This document shows positions 11,800 through 22,796 of a stretch of 64,000 bases of DNA, piece after piece; the stretch's first letter is position 1, and each line of letters begins with the position of its first letter. This DNA is from Siphonodentalium dalli (Eukaryota; Mollusca; Scaphopoda; Gadilida; Siphonodentaliidae), in the NCBI GenBank assembly GCA_032622095.1, contig CP136064.1, positions 149,111,819-149,175,818 of the forward strand. The letters are read 5' to 3'. A program made the translations under genes and the position numbers. The notes beneath the pieces are model-generated. The model was given only the letters and a program-made list of their open reading frames with translations. It had not been told where the DNA came from and ran no database searches.

Positions 11800-13225
11800 T
11801 ACTATATCATAGCACAGAATAATCCCAGTTCTTCTGCCCTGCCGAATGTTCTAAAACCTGACTTTTTTGCTGATTTTTTGGTATGGGGTGACACAATCTT
11901 ACACAATACAGCGCCTACAACAAAGGATGATATAATTGGCTTATGAACATATGCCGTGACATTTCCACAAATTTCCGGGTATTTCTGAGATCCCTCGTCA
12001 AAGCAATATTGAATTATCACCCATAAAGAGGGCAAAACAATTGAAAATTAACTTTTGTTTTTGTCTCTTTTCACAATAATTCTCAGGCATTTTGGCATCT
12101 ATCAACGAAAATCATGGCGTTACCATACTTGGTATCTATAAGTATGTATACTGCTTTATCATATGCTAAGCTATCAAATAATAGTATTTTTTCATCAGAT
12201 ACAAACCGTTATCCGTCTAGTGAGATATCGATATCTCACTCGTATCCATCCGCGCTAAAATTAGAAGTGATTAGGTTTCTTGATGGAAGACAAAGCTAAA
12301 AGTCCCTGAGTGTTCAGGTTGAAAAAATTGTGATATATGATCAATTAAATTATTTTGTTAAACATACTATTATGTTAACCCCTTTATCCCTCAACCAATC
12401 TGTCTGAAAAATGGAACTATTTTTATATGCACAAGCTCATTATCATGGGTATACAAATTTGCTCTTTTTACTCTTCTCTCGAGTTGAGTCCAAATGAGCG
12501 GAGCATATAATAAACAAAACATCTACACTTTTTGGTTGGATATGGTAATTATCTCATTCGTGATGATAAAAAGAAAATGAATTGATTTTTTTTGTCATCA
12601 CTCATGAGATAGTTCCCATATCCAACCAAAAAGTGTAGATATCCTCTATATATCTTAGCAGGAAGATATCCCAAATTCTCTTATTTTTTATTTCGTTCTG
12701 CCGAACTTTTTGCTGAATTTTGGGATGAGGGGTGAAACAATCTTACAAAACACATCACTTATTGAATATGTTGACATAAACAACATGTTGTCATATGCGG
12801 AATATATCTCCGCAGTTTTCAACACTATATTGAAGATCGCAGGTCAAAACAATATTGAACTATTCCTGATTAAGTGGGCCAAAAAAAAAAAAAAATTGCA
12901 GTTTTTGGTCTATTTTTTACAAAAAATCTAAAAAATCTTGATAACTGTCAACGAAATCGAGCACTATCATATTAGAAATATAGAAGTAGGTAGAATACAA
13001 TATCTTGGCGTAAAAAATCGCGTTTCTCTACAGTTGTGTCGCTCTTAGTCGCATTTATAAAAGATAGCGATTTTTGCTGATTTTTGCCGCTTAAACCTCT
13101 CAAAATCATCTTTTGCATTATTTGTATATTTCACACCGGATCCTATCCGCTGCACAATGTCATAACCTTCAAAATGATGTACCACAAGCCCGTGTGTGGT
13201 GCCGATGGACTAAACTCCTACTTCT
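11800..13225 (-). repeat. ~365-bp satellite-like repeat block, copy 2 (inverted)
   Basis: The reverse complement of 13225 down to about 12650 follows the order of copy 1 at 3640-4200, including TTTTGAAGGTTATGACATT, the AGCAAAAA monomer start and the GCATATGACAACATG-like segment. Further diverged monomer sequence lies at 11800-12100. A hairpin element (12522-12640) interrupts the block. Confidence 0.7.
12522..12640. repeat. hairpin / short inverted repeat
   Basis: The arms CTACACTTTTTGGTTGGATA (left) and its complement (right) bracket an inner inverted pair built on ATCTCATTCGTGATGA and TCATCACTCATGAGAT. Arms are about 40-45 bases with a roughly 30-base A+T-rich loop. It resembles a very short inverted-repeat element inserted in the satellite-like block. 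Confidence 0.7.
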
Positions 13226-15139
13226 AGTGAGCTTTTTGAGTTTGTCCGCTCTACTATTATTCTGGTGGAAGGATTAGAAAGACGTATTTCCTTGGCATTG
13301 ATAGAATATAATTATGGATAACACAAGTGGCAGTCGATGGCAACGTAGTCTAGACAACAAACGGTTTGACCTTGACCAAATTTGTACTCAACGGTTAAAT
13401 CTGGACTTTTGGGCCCACAGAAACGGAAAGATAACGAAGATTTAATTGCGATGTTTATCTTGAATCGTGTAAGATGTGTGTAAATAAAGAGTTGAATATG
13501 ATTTCGTTGGGATGTATTGATTATGTGACCTTTTATAGAAGTAGATATATATGTGCTCAAAGCAGTATCACGAATATGGCCGATCGTCTTTTATTTTGGT
13601 ATATATATTCATAGATTACTGTGTAAAATGTGTAGATCATATTGTCCGTGTTACAAAATAGTAGACATAGTTGCCTGCGAACAAGTGATGAAACATGCAT
13701 ATTTCGCTTTTATCACAAGAATTCATATATTATGAACGAAATTTATCAAAACACAAATTATGGAGTGACATAGACTATCTAAAACAAATTCTAAATTTGA
13801 CAAAAATTGCCTACATACTCTGTGGCAGAGACTGTGTATTATACAGGGAAATTGTATCTGGTTATATTCACCAAGGCCACATATACCCGAAAGGTACTAC
13901 GTTTTCTGCAGCCGCATCACCACGTTTACCCCTCCCCCATAATGCTATACATATATAATACACGAAACTCATAAAAAGCAACATTGAGTGAATGGTCAAC
14001 GCTGAAATAACAGCGTTAAACGCTTACCACCCGATATTTAGCATGAACAAGTACGTGGCAAGATATTTTCAAACAACAAGATACTGAAAACGAATATTGT
14101 GCATTACGCGGTAGCATATTCCGGTTGTAAAGTGCCGACTGAAGTAATTTGAACAAACCCGAACTTTTGAGATGTAGATCATTGGGTTTGATTTGTGTTG
14201 CAGTGACATATAATCCTTCGTTTAGATCTGTTTTAATTATTTGTGTACCTTTGAGGCTATTAAGCAAGAGACTTGTATATTACCAGTAAGTATTGTCACT
14301 CCAAGGTGGTTATACAATATGTTGCTTTCGTCGTGGCATTGCTTGGAGTTGCGGCCATTTTGACAGCCATTTCATGATCTCGATTGTATTATGTTCCGTC
14401 CGTGTCACTCTATTCGCTCACGTACTCTAATTTCACACGAACTTGCATAACTGCGTTATTTCAAGAAATGATGCAATATATAGACAACCATGTAGGATGC
14501 CATCTTGGATAACAAAGTTTCTCCAAATGGGATTTTAGCGGATTTGATATAGTTTATACCGAAGACTCTCCTGCATCTATTGACACCATGTGACCTCTAC
14601 TCTACATCAAAATGGTATCAGCGTCATGCCCAATCGCGATGCAAATAGCAATTCAATAGTTTTGATATATCACATGGCCCCATACTCAAAGCATACGTTT
14701 TCTTTTACCCATACCCCTAAACAGAATCCACTAAAAAGCCCGCAAGTGCACTGCCATAAACGATGTCAGTTTTCATATTGTGCGCACAAATCTGGCGGAG
14801 GATTTTTCATATGTGGTATGAAAAAGGTCCCCGTACACCATGAACATAATTTCAATTCTGCACACATTTTGTCTATATATATAGGTTAGGACATATTTCT
14901 CCTATTTTGACTGGACTAACTGGGTCGAGCCTGTGTATGACAGACAGACAGATAGACAAATCCCAGATTCCCATTCGGTCTGTTCGGGTGGATTTGAAAG
15001 CTTTTCTTGAAACCACTTAGAAAATCTCCTGTACTGGGGCCTAGTTTTATTATAAATATACACAACACATAATCAACAAACAAGGCCTATATGGATTGAC
15101 GTCAAGTAGTTGTCTTCATTTAATTGTTTGTCTATCTTT
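13226..15139. other. unassigned sequence
   Basis: No internal or window-wide repeat partner and no protein family motif was recognised. Open frames are short (under 100 codons). Confidence 0.35.
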
Positions 15140-15154
15140 CATTTGTGTTGTTTA

Positions 15155-15238
15155 CAGTGCTGCTGTTGCTGCTGTTGTTGTTGTTGTTGTTGCACAGTTG
15201 TTGGTGGCGGTGGCGGTGGTGGTGGTGGTGGTTGTTGG
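15155..15238 (+). repeat. trinucleotide microsatellites (TGC/TGT)n and (GGT)n
   Basis: A run of GCTGTTGTTGTTGT-type triplets changes into GGTGGCGGTGGTGGTGG. Simple repeat. Confidence 0.9.
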
Positions 15239-15660
15239 CATTCGATGACCTCAGTCGAGTGAGTCGAGTAGTCTCTTTGTTGGAATGTTTTTTTCTGATT
15301 TAGCTCACAGGGCTTCGCTTTTAGTTATTTCTGCAATATCCGCCACTGATTGGATGGAGCGGGAACGGGAAGATTCGGTCGGCTTGGTATTTGTCGGTCG
15401 CGGGAAGATTCGGCTGAGAAGATTCGGCTGGGACGATTCGGCCAGTCTATTGATCTGGTTAATAAGTACAGGGATTGTGGCTTGTTGGCAGCTTGGTCTT
15501 TGTCTTATTGAAAGAACCTTTAGTTGTAACAATAACAACTAATTGACACGATTGTGAGATCATTTATATATTTATAAGGGTCTTGATTAACTCAGTTGTA
15601 GTAATAACACACTTTATTAGACGAATAATATAATACAAATTATCAAACATATATACAGAA
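15239..15660. other. unassigned sequence with short GAAGATTCGGCTG repeats
   Basis: Four loose copies of GGGAAGATTCGG/GAAGATTCGGCTG occur at about 15368-15445. The 85- and 77-codon frames on either strand look like shadows of this repetition. Confidence 0.4.
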
Positions 15661-15896
15661 ATTACTTGACACGCGATGTCGATTAGGCTACGCGAAACTA
15701 ACAAAAAGTACATTTCAGATAAACTGTTCCAGACATCGAAAGCACATTTCAGCGCCCCAACAGGTAGCCTAATTATGAATTATGTTTCAAAGGGCTCTTT
15801 GGTGCGTACTGACCATCGGCAGGCGAACACAGTGGAATGGCCACGACCCCTGCAGTAAAGCAAGTCCTCAATAACTTTACCCACCACCCAAGGCAA
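15661..15896 (+). repeat. LINE-tail-like repeat, plus copy, left part
   Basis: It matches the minus-strand copy in three pieces: GGCTACGCGAAACTAACAAA at about 26800, TTTCAGCGCCCCA near 26190, and CTGCAGTA..GCAAG followed by CCTCAA near 26070. On the minus strand this repeat lies immediately downstream of a LINE reverse transcriptase remnant, so it is probably the 3' untranslated region of that LINE (inference). It stops exactly at AAGGCAA, where the first Helitron starts, and resumes at 19998. Confidence 0.65.
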
Positions 15897-18532
15897 TCTA
15901 GATATATTATTCACAGGGGGCCATCTACATAACAACAGAGGGGTCTATTTGGGGCACATTTTACGAGGAAGATAATGGTGCGGGTTAAAATGTTCTAAAG
16001 TGACGCTGTTGTTGTCAGCGGCACAGAAGGGGGAGGGGCAGAATATTTTTTTGGCCGATTTCCACCAAACTTATACATAATCATCTCCATGATATGTAGA
16101 ATCTAATGGTGTGGTTTATAGATGTTAAAAGTGGCGCCATTTGAGTCAGGGGTGAACGAATGGGAGAGGGGCACAATAATTGATAAACCTGTTTACCGCC
16201 GATTTCCACAAAATTTATGCACATTCTTCTACACGAAACGAGGAATCTAATCGTGTGATTTCAAGATGGCAAAAATTGGCGCCATTTGAGTCAGGGGTGC
16301 ACGGACGGGGAGAGGGGCAACAAAATTGATAAAAACTTTGAAGACCGATTTTCACCAAATTGATACACATTCTTCTCCTGATTCGAGAAATCTCTGATGT
16401 AAAGACGGAAAAATGGCGTCTTTTGAGTCAGGGGTGTATGGAAGGGGAGAGGGACACAAAAATTTATCAAACTGTTTAGCGCCGAATTCCACTAAATTGA
16501 TACGCATTCTTCTCCATGATAAATATAATCGTGTGATATGAAGACGCCAAGTTGGTGCCGTTTGGATGAAATATGGAGGGGCACTTAATTTGATAAGAAT
16601 GTATTTGGTTGCCGATTATCACCAAACTTATACATTATCATCTTCATGACATCAGGAGCGTAACGGTGTGTCCTAAAGTGGCGTGTGATTTATATATGTC
16701 AAAGTGGCATTTTAAAAGTGGCATTTAAAGATGGCAAATGTGGTGCCATTTGAGTCAGGGTGCTGCAATGAAGGGGAGAGGAACAAAAAAATTGATAAAA
16801 CTGTTTTCAGCGGCGATTTCCACCAGATACAAATTATTCTCCACCAATCTTATACATAATCATCTCGATGTATCAGGAGTCTAATCGTGTGATTAAAATA
16901 CGCCAAATTGGCGATGTTTGTTTAAGAGATGGGGGGATTATATTTTATACGAATTTGTTTGTCGCCGATTTCCACAAATTTTATATATATTCATCTTCAT
17001 AATGAGTAGTAATGTCATGGTGACGCCACATGAGTCAATGATAGGGTAGGAGGGACAACATCTATAGAAATATGTTAAGCGCAAATGTCCACCAAATTCA
17101 TACGCATTGTGTGGACCCGTTGAAGACGCCAAAGTCGGTGACTACATTTGCGAATGTCGGGTCTGTCTGTGTTACATATATATACCTTCACGTGGACCAT
17201 CTACATGGAATGTCGGGTCTGTCTGTGTTACATATATACCTTCATGTGGACCATCTACATGGCACCAAAGGAACTAACACGAGCAACATAATGGTGTGGG
17301 TCAATTTTTTTCTTAAAAGACGCTGTTTGTGTCAGGTGCAAAAAATGGGGATTTCCCGAAACTGATACAATATAATCTCCATGATATGGTGTTGTTCGGG
17401 TCAGGAGAGCACAGAGGGCACCAAAATATATTTAAACGCCCATTTCCTCCAAATTGATATATATTCTTCTCATTGATACGCGGAATTTAATCGTGTGATT
17501 TAAATGGGGGTCGCTTGGGTGAGAGATGGTGGAGGCACTAAATTTTATAAGAATTGCCGATTACCACCACACATATATGTAATCATATCCATGATATCAG
17601 GAATCTAATGAATGAGGTTTAGATATGAGAAAAGGGGCACTGTTCGAGTCATTAATGTGGAAGGGATGAGCACCAAAGCTGATACAAATATGATTGGTTA
17701 ATTTCCACCAAGCAGGGACGCTATACGTGTAACATTTATCAACATGAGTTGTATAAAGTCATTTCCATATAATTGGTTCTATAAGGAGTTTTTGGCGTTC
17801 AAATTTCACATCCTCGACATGAGATGACATAATAAATAAGTCACTTGAACAATTACATCTTCTCAACTGTCATGTGCATGGGGACCGGAATCAGGACATT
17901 CATACAGTGAGTTCGCAAAACAGATACATAGACGAAAACATCATAAGTATACTTATCATTATATATAAGAGATGCATATTTCTTGCAAAATGAGGGACCT
18001 TGAATCGTTAGAGGATGGCATGTTAGACTGGGTAGTATATTATAACATGCCCAATTGAGTTTGTCCCATTCAAGATATTTTCCACAAGATAGATACAATT
18101 TGTCAAGAGAGGTGGAAATGTGTTGAAGACCCAATCGCAATAGTGGTGACAGTGTGCAGTCAAATATAGTTTCTTCTGAGATAAAAGAAAACATTCAGTA
18201 GCACATGACATTTCAGGATCCTCCAATACTGGAAGCTGACAAGAGTAAATCACCCGATACAGATAATTTCTTACAGTTTGAGAACAGACTCATAGCCGAA
18301 CATAAACAACGTAAATCATCGCTCTGTGTCGGTTACGTAGCTGATATTTATAGCAACTTTTATTTTGAACTTTGGCCACTACAACACCATGGACAGATGA
18401 GCAACAGGGCATTTCTTTAAAATATATTAATCAAGACTATTCTCTATTCACACAACATGCATGCATGTCCACACCGCACAGCAGGGGGTATCACCTCAAT
18501 TTAACCTGAGCAACGCCGAGTAACCCTGCTAG
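15897..18532 (+). mobile_element. Helitron family A, copy 2
   Basis: The 5' end TCTAGATATATT follows an A in the interrupted repeat. The 3' end is an ACCTGAGCAACGCCGAGT hairpin, then AACCCTG and CTAG at 18529-18532, followed at once by the TC of the next Helitron. The internal order matches copies 1 and 3: 150-bp units (15,910-17,100), then the shared block including CAAGAGAGGTGGAAATGTGTTG (shared with 11,030 and the complement of 23,480). A second family A 5'-like sequence (TTTGCGAATGTC) occurs internally at 17147, followed by a short direct duplication (TCTGTCTGTGTTACATATAT twice). It has no coding capacity. Confidence 0.8.
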
Positions 18533-19366
18533 TCTCATATATATTTTGAAGACCTATGTTTGTCTGTCTGTATGTCCTTTATAGAATCGAAAACGGGTTG
18601 ACCGATCGAGACCAAACTTCCTATCCAAATGTAAAATCCCACGGGAATCGTCGACGTCGCATTTTGGAGAAGCCCAGAGCACCCATTCTCCACTCTCATT
18701 CACAAAAAAACGGCACTGCGGTGGTTAATCAAGTGATAATTTAATGAGCGTTTGTTTTTGACGCATCGCTATAAAGAGCGTTTTTTACCATTCAACGTTA
18801 TTAGCATCTGCAGAGAGATATACGGGAACAATACTTTTCAGTGGTTTCCTATGCGGGGAGATTTATTAGTATGTATGACACTTAGGTCAGGGCTTATGGG
18901 GGGGGGGGGTAGTTAGTGTGGATATAGGCATAATGCTTCTCAGAAATCCCGGTTACAAACCAACACTCACAATTTCGTCTTTTGTATCAGATACCAACGC
19001 CACTGGTTCAAGATGAAAATGGACAGTTATGACATGACACCCATGATTAAAGTAAACGGGTGGAGCTATCGACTTGAAATTTGGTATGTGAATGTATCTT
19101 GCCCCGGTTACGAATTTTATCGGGTCGCCGAGCCCGTGCGACGCCAGCTTCGCGCATGCGCAGACCAGATCTCGGAAACGGGTGGAGCTATCGACTTGAA
19201 ATTTGGTATGTGAATGTATCTTGCCCCGGATACGAATTTTATCGGGTCGCCGATCCCGTGCGACGCCAGCTTCGCGCATGCGCAGACCAGATCTCGGAAA
19301 CGGGTAGAGCTATCGACTTGAAATTTGTTTTTGAATAGCCCGGATAACGTCGGGCTCATCGGCTAG
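18533..19366 (+). mobile_element. Helitron family B, copy 1
   Basis: It begins TCTCATATATATTTTGAAG directly after the CTAG of family A copy 2. A (TCTG)n run and the phrase GAATCGAAAACGGGTTGACC follow. The centre (18,620-18,980) is single-copy within the element and shared with the minus copy at 31,650-32,080. The 3' part has 122-bp tandem units (GGAAACGGGTGGAGCTATCG at 19174 and 19296, plus a partial first unit). The 3' end is hairpin AGCCCGGATAACGTCGGGCT (19337-19356), CATCGG and CTAG (19363-19366). No protein is encoded. Confidence 0.85.
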
Positions 19367-19997
19367 TCTCATATATATTTTGAAGACCTCTGTCTGTCTG
19401 TATGTCTGTCTGTTTGTCTGTCTGTCATTAATACAAATCTACGATTCTCGACCGATCGGGACGAAACTTGGTACGTGTGTGTAGTTTGACCAGGCGGTGG
19501 TCGTTGTCGTATTGGCGAGCCCGTGTGGCGCCCGCTTCGCGCATGCGCAGACGAGATCTCGGAAACGGGTGGAGCTATCGACTTGAAATTTGGTATGTGA
19601 ATGTATCTTGCACCGGATACGAATTTTATCGGGTCGCCGAGCCCGTGCGACGCCAGCTTCGTGCATGCGCAGACGAGATATCGGAAACGGGTGGAGCTAT
19701 CGACTTGAAATTTGCAATGTAAATGTATCTTGCCCCTAATACGAATTTTATCGGGTCGCCGAGCCCGTGCGACGCCAGCTTCGCGCATGCGCAGACGAGA
19801 TCTCGGAAACGGGTGGAGCTATCGACTTGAAATTTGCTATGTGAATGTATCTTGCCCCGGATACGATTTTTATCGGGTCGCCGAGCCCGTGCGACGCAAG
19901 CTTCGCGCATGCACAGACCAGATCTCGGAAACGGGTGGAGCTATCGACTTGAAATTTGTTTTTTGAATAGGCGGACAACGTCGGGCTCATCGGCTAG
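19367..19997 (+). mobile_element. Helitron family B, copy 2
   Basis: It starts TCTCATATATATTTTGAAG directly after the previous CTAG. A microsatellite, the phrase TCTCGACCGATCGGGACGAA and four 122-bp tandem units follow (GGAAACGGGTGGAGCTATCG at 19561, 19683, 19805, 19927). It ends in a slightly mutated hairpin and CTAG at 19994-19997, followed by T. The central single-copy part of copy 1 is missing, so this is a shorter derivative. Confidence 0.85.
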
Positions 19998-20782
19998 TAA
20001 TCTATAAAACACTAACAAAAAAGGAAATTCCGAAACATCGACCGAACAACGCGAATGTATACTCGGCCAAACTCTCCGAAATGTTGAAAACATGTTTATT
20101 ATTATAAATTGACACCAATACTAACACCAAAACTAAAATATAGGTTAGCGGGCTCACATCGATAGCCCCGGGGGCGCTGATGACTGTCGTAGATACACTT
20201 GTCGTGGCCGTAGTATAAGCCATTGAGTAATTATCTCCTTCAAATCAACTAACAAACTGATTATCTTGTAATATTCCTTTACAGAAACTAGCGCTCGTGT
20301 CTGGCACATTCCACTCACCCGACAACACCAACCAAGCGGGAACCGGCATAAAAACCGACCCAGCACTAGCTTGTGTGGGGTGCGATGAACTTCAGATCCA
20401 CAATTGGTCACTAGCTCTCATCGAATTGGGAAGGACATATACCAACATATGTTCGGCCTGCTTGCCGCTCTGGCCTTTCTCCGGGACTCGGGGACGGCTC
20501 AAGATCACACTGCCATTGTCCAAAATGTATATGCAAAATTTTATTAAAAATAAAGAAAATACCAAAAAAACATATAAAAACCAACAAAATCTATTTATCT
20601 CATCGAATTGGGAAGGACATATACCAACATATGTTCGGCCCGCTTGCCGCTCTGGCCTTTCTCCGGGAGTCGGGGGCGGCTCAAGATCACACTGCCATTG
20701 TCCAAAATGTATATGCAAAATTTTATTAAAAATAAAGAAAATACCAAATAAACATATAAAAACCAACAAAATCTATTTATCT
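19998..20782 (+). repeat. LINE-tail-like repeat, plus copy, right part
   Basis: It resumes the repeat interrupted at 15896. TAATCTATAAAACACTAACA aligns with the minus copy AGCTATCTCAAACCACTAACA. Further matches are GCGCTCGTGT..CACATTCCACTCACCC and ACCAAGCGGGA followed by CCGGCATAA, near 25860 on minus. A segment at about 20093-20235 is extra relative to the minus copy. It ends with A+T-rich sequence resembling a LINE tail. Confidence 0.6.
20419..20782 (+). repeat. 182-bp exact-spacing tandem duplication
   Basis: CATCGAATTGGGAAGGACAT starts at 20419 and again at 20601, and the whole 182-bp unit is repeated with few differences. This doubles the reading frame and creates the 171-codon open frame at 20297-20812, which is not evidence of a gene. 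Confidence 0.9.
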
Positions 20783-22548
20783 TATCTATCTAATTGTCAT
20801 GTCAGCTATTAAAGCCTACCAAGCACTGTCTATGTCATTATTTTGTAAATACGTGCTTCCATCTACGCCCGTGCCCAGGGGAGGATGGGCGGGAGAGAAA
20901 AATCGAAACAACACGTTACAGCTAATGCAAAGCTCTTTCAATAAAATGTGTGGGCCGCCCTTGGGCCTGGAACGCTCTCCACGGCACCCACGACACCCAT
21001 GACACTACATCATCACCTGAAATGAAACAACAGACATACACAGAAAATTCAAATTTAACAATAACCAAAAATAGACACACAGACAATGTGCTATAGTAGA
21101 GTAAATATGTACATTTGATGGGAGCCAGCGCGCATACCTCTATGTCGAGGAAGTCCTTGAATATTTAGAATGCCTTCTACAGGGCATTCGGACAAAACGA
21201 ACACAACTAACACCATTTTAACATTATAACACGGGCCCCGTTCCTCGTTTCAGCGCACCACGCGACTCGCTCAGCAACTACACAAACCATTAAAGGGACA
21301 CATCGGGACTCACCCATACCCCGCATTAAAGCTATAGTGGGCTCTTTCCCATACAACATTCAGTTAATTCAATTAAACTTTTGCCGCGTTCGGGCATGAC
21401 GTTTTTCTATGTTCAGATATCCTCAAAACAACAAATCGTGAGGTGAAGGAGAAGATTACTCGATCTTTTCGACCATCCCGGGCGCTTCGCGCCCATCCAC
21501 TATCCTATTTTTACAGAAGCTAATAGAAGGTATAACGGACAATACAAACATAGCTATACTGAAATTTTTACACATAATTAATGAAGGTTGTAATCCCAAA
21601 AAGACGATTGTATTTTATGCCAAAAGAAGAATTTATAACTTTTTAATTGACTCCCAAATGAGTTGAAAATATCCCAAAAAGTTTCGACACGACCATCATC
21701 AGTTGGACATTGCTAACTCTGCGCCATACTAAGCCGATGTCACGCTATCTTTCGGCTCGTTACCTGCATGCAAAAATGGTTTTACCGGTGATCATAACAA
21801 AATACCGAGAAATGTGAAATGGGCCCGACCCGACAATATTGTTCTATTATATTCAATTCTTTAATCTCGATAAACCAATATACATGGCATTTGAGATACA
21901 GAAATATAAATACAAATAAATGACAAAAGCACATTTAACAGGTACATAATTATATTATAGTATATGTAATATTAATGTATTGATTGAAGGCACATCCACC
22001 CAAAACTTATGTCATGAAACCTTTAAGTGCGATTGAGACTCTTCCTTATTCGGCAGTACTGTGAATACCGCAACATTGTTGATTTGGGATCATTGGACAT
22101 AATAACAAAAATAGAAAAAATCATTGAATAAAACGATAAAGACTAAGTCAGGGTGGATGTGCCCGTTACTATATACAGTAGTGGTAGTAGGAGGGCGCAA
22201 AGCGCCCAGAATGGTCGAAAGGATCGAGAGATCTTCTCCTTCACCCTCAATTTGATGTTTTGATGTTGTTTTGCATGACAAAGGCCCACCAAAAGTCGTA
22301 CCATGTCTGCCCGTGGCAAATTATTGATTGGATAGGACCCACGAGCTTTAATAAGGGGTGGAGGGTGCCCAAGGAGTCCCTGACGAGGTTGATATCGTTG
22401 ATGATACTGCTGAGCGAGCCTGGAGTGGTGCGCTGAAATGGAGAACGGGGCCCCCGTTATTAGTATGTATATATATAAACGCATATGTACAAAAGCAAGC
22501 AGTTTCTTGTTGTCAGGAAAACAACGAGAGGGCGGGTGCGACACCCGC

Positions 22549-22551
<3 letters not shown>
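20783..22551. other. unassigned sequence with one inverted pair
   Basis: Mostly featureless. Inverted partners of about 70-80 bp lie at 21431-21505 and 22190-22266, sharing GGTGAAGGAGAAGAT, TTTCGACCAT and GGGCGC..GCGCCC. This suggests a diverged inverted-repeat element of about 0.85 kb. No coding motif was recognised. Confidence 0.45.

Positions 22552-22615
<64 letters not shown>
22552..22615. repeat. (GA)n microsatellite, 64 bp
   Basis: Uninterrupted AG/GA dinucleotide run. Confidence 0.97.
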
Positions 22616-22617
<2 letters not shown>

Positions 22618-22796
22618 TGACAAGTAATGGTATGTTGTTACATATTTTTGACCCACCCTACCTCCCCATACCGAAGCACGGGCGTAGGTGAAAGCATATT
22701 TCGACAATTTCATATACAGTGTTAATTAAGAATTTTATTAGCTGAAATAAATCTGAACAGCAATGAACAAGACATGATATACATCTATATATATAA

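Noticed and set aside
19013-19966. Many overlapping 65- to 139-codon frames on both strands
   Set aside because: They are translations of the 122-bp Helitron B units and include CpG-containing repeat phrases on both strands.
20297-20812. 171-codon open frame
   Set aside because: It is created by a 182-bp tandem duplication inside a LINE-tail repeat, and the protein has no motif.
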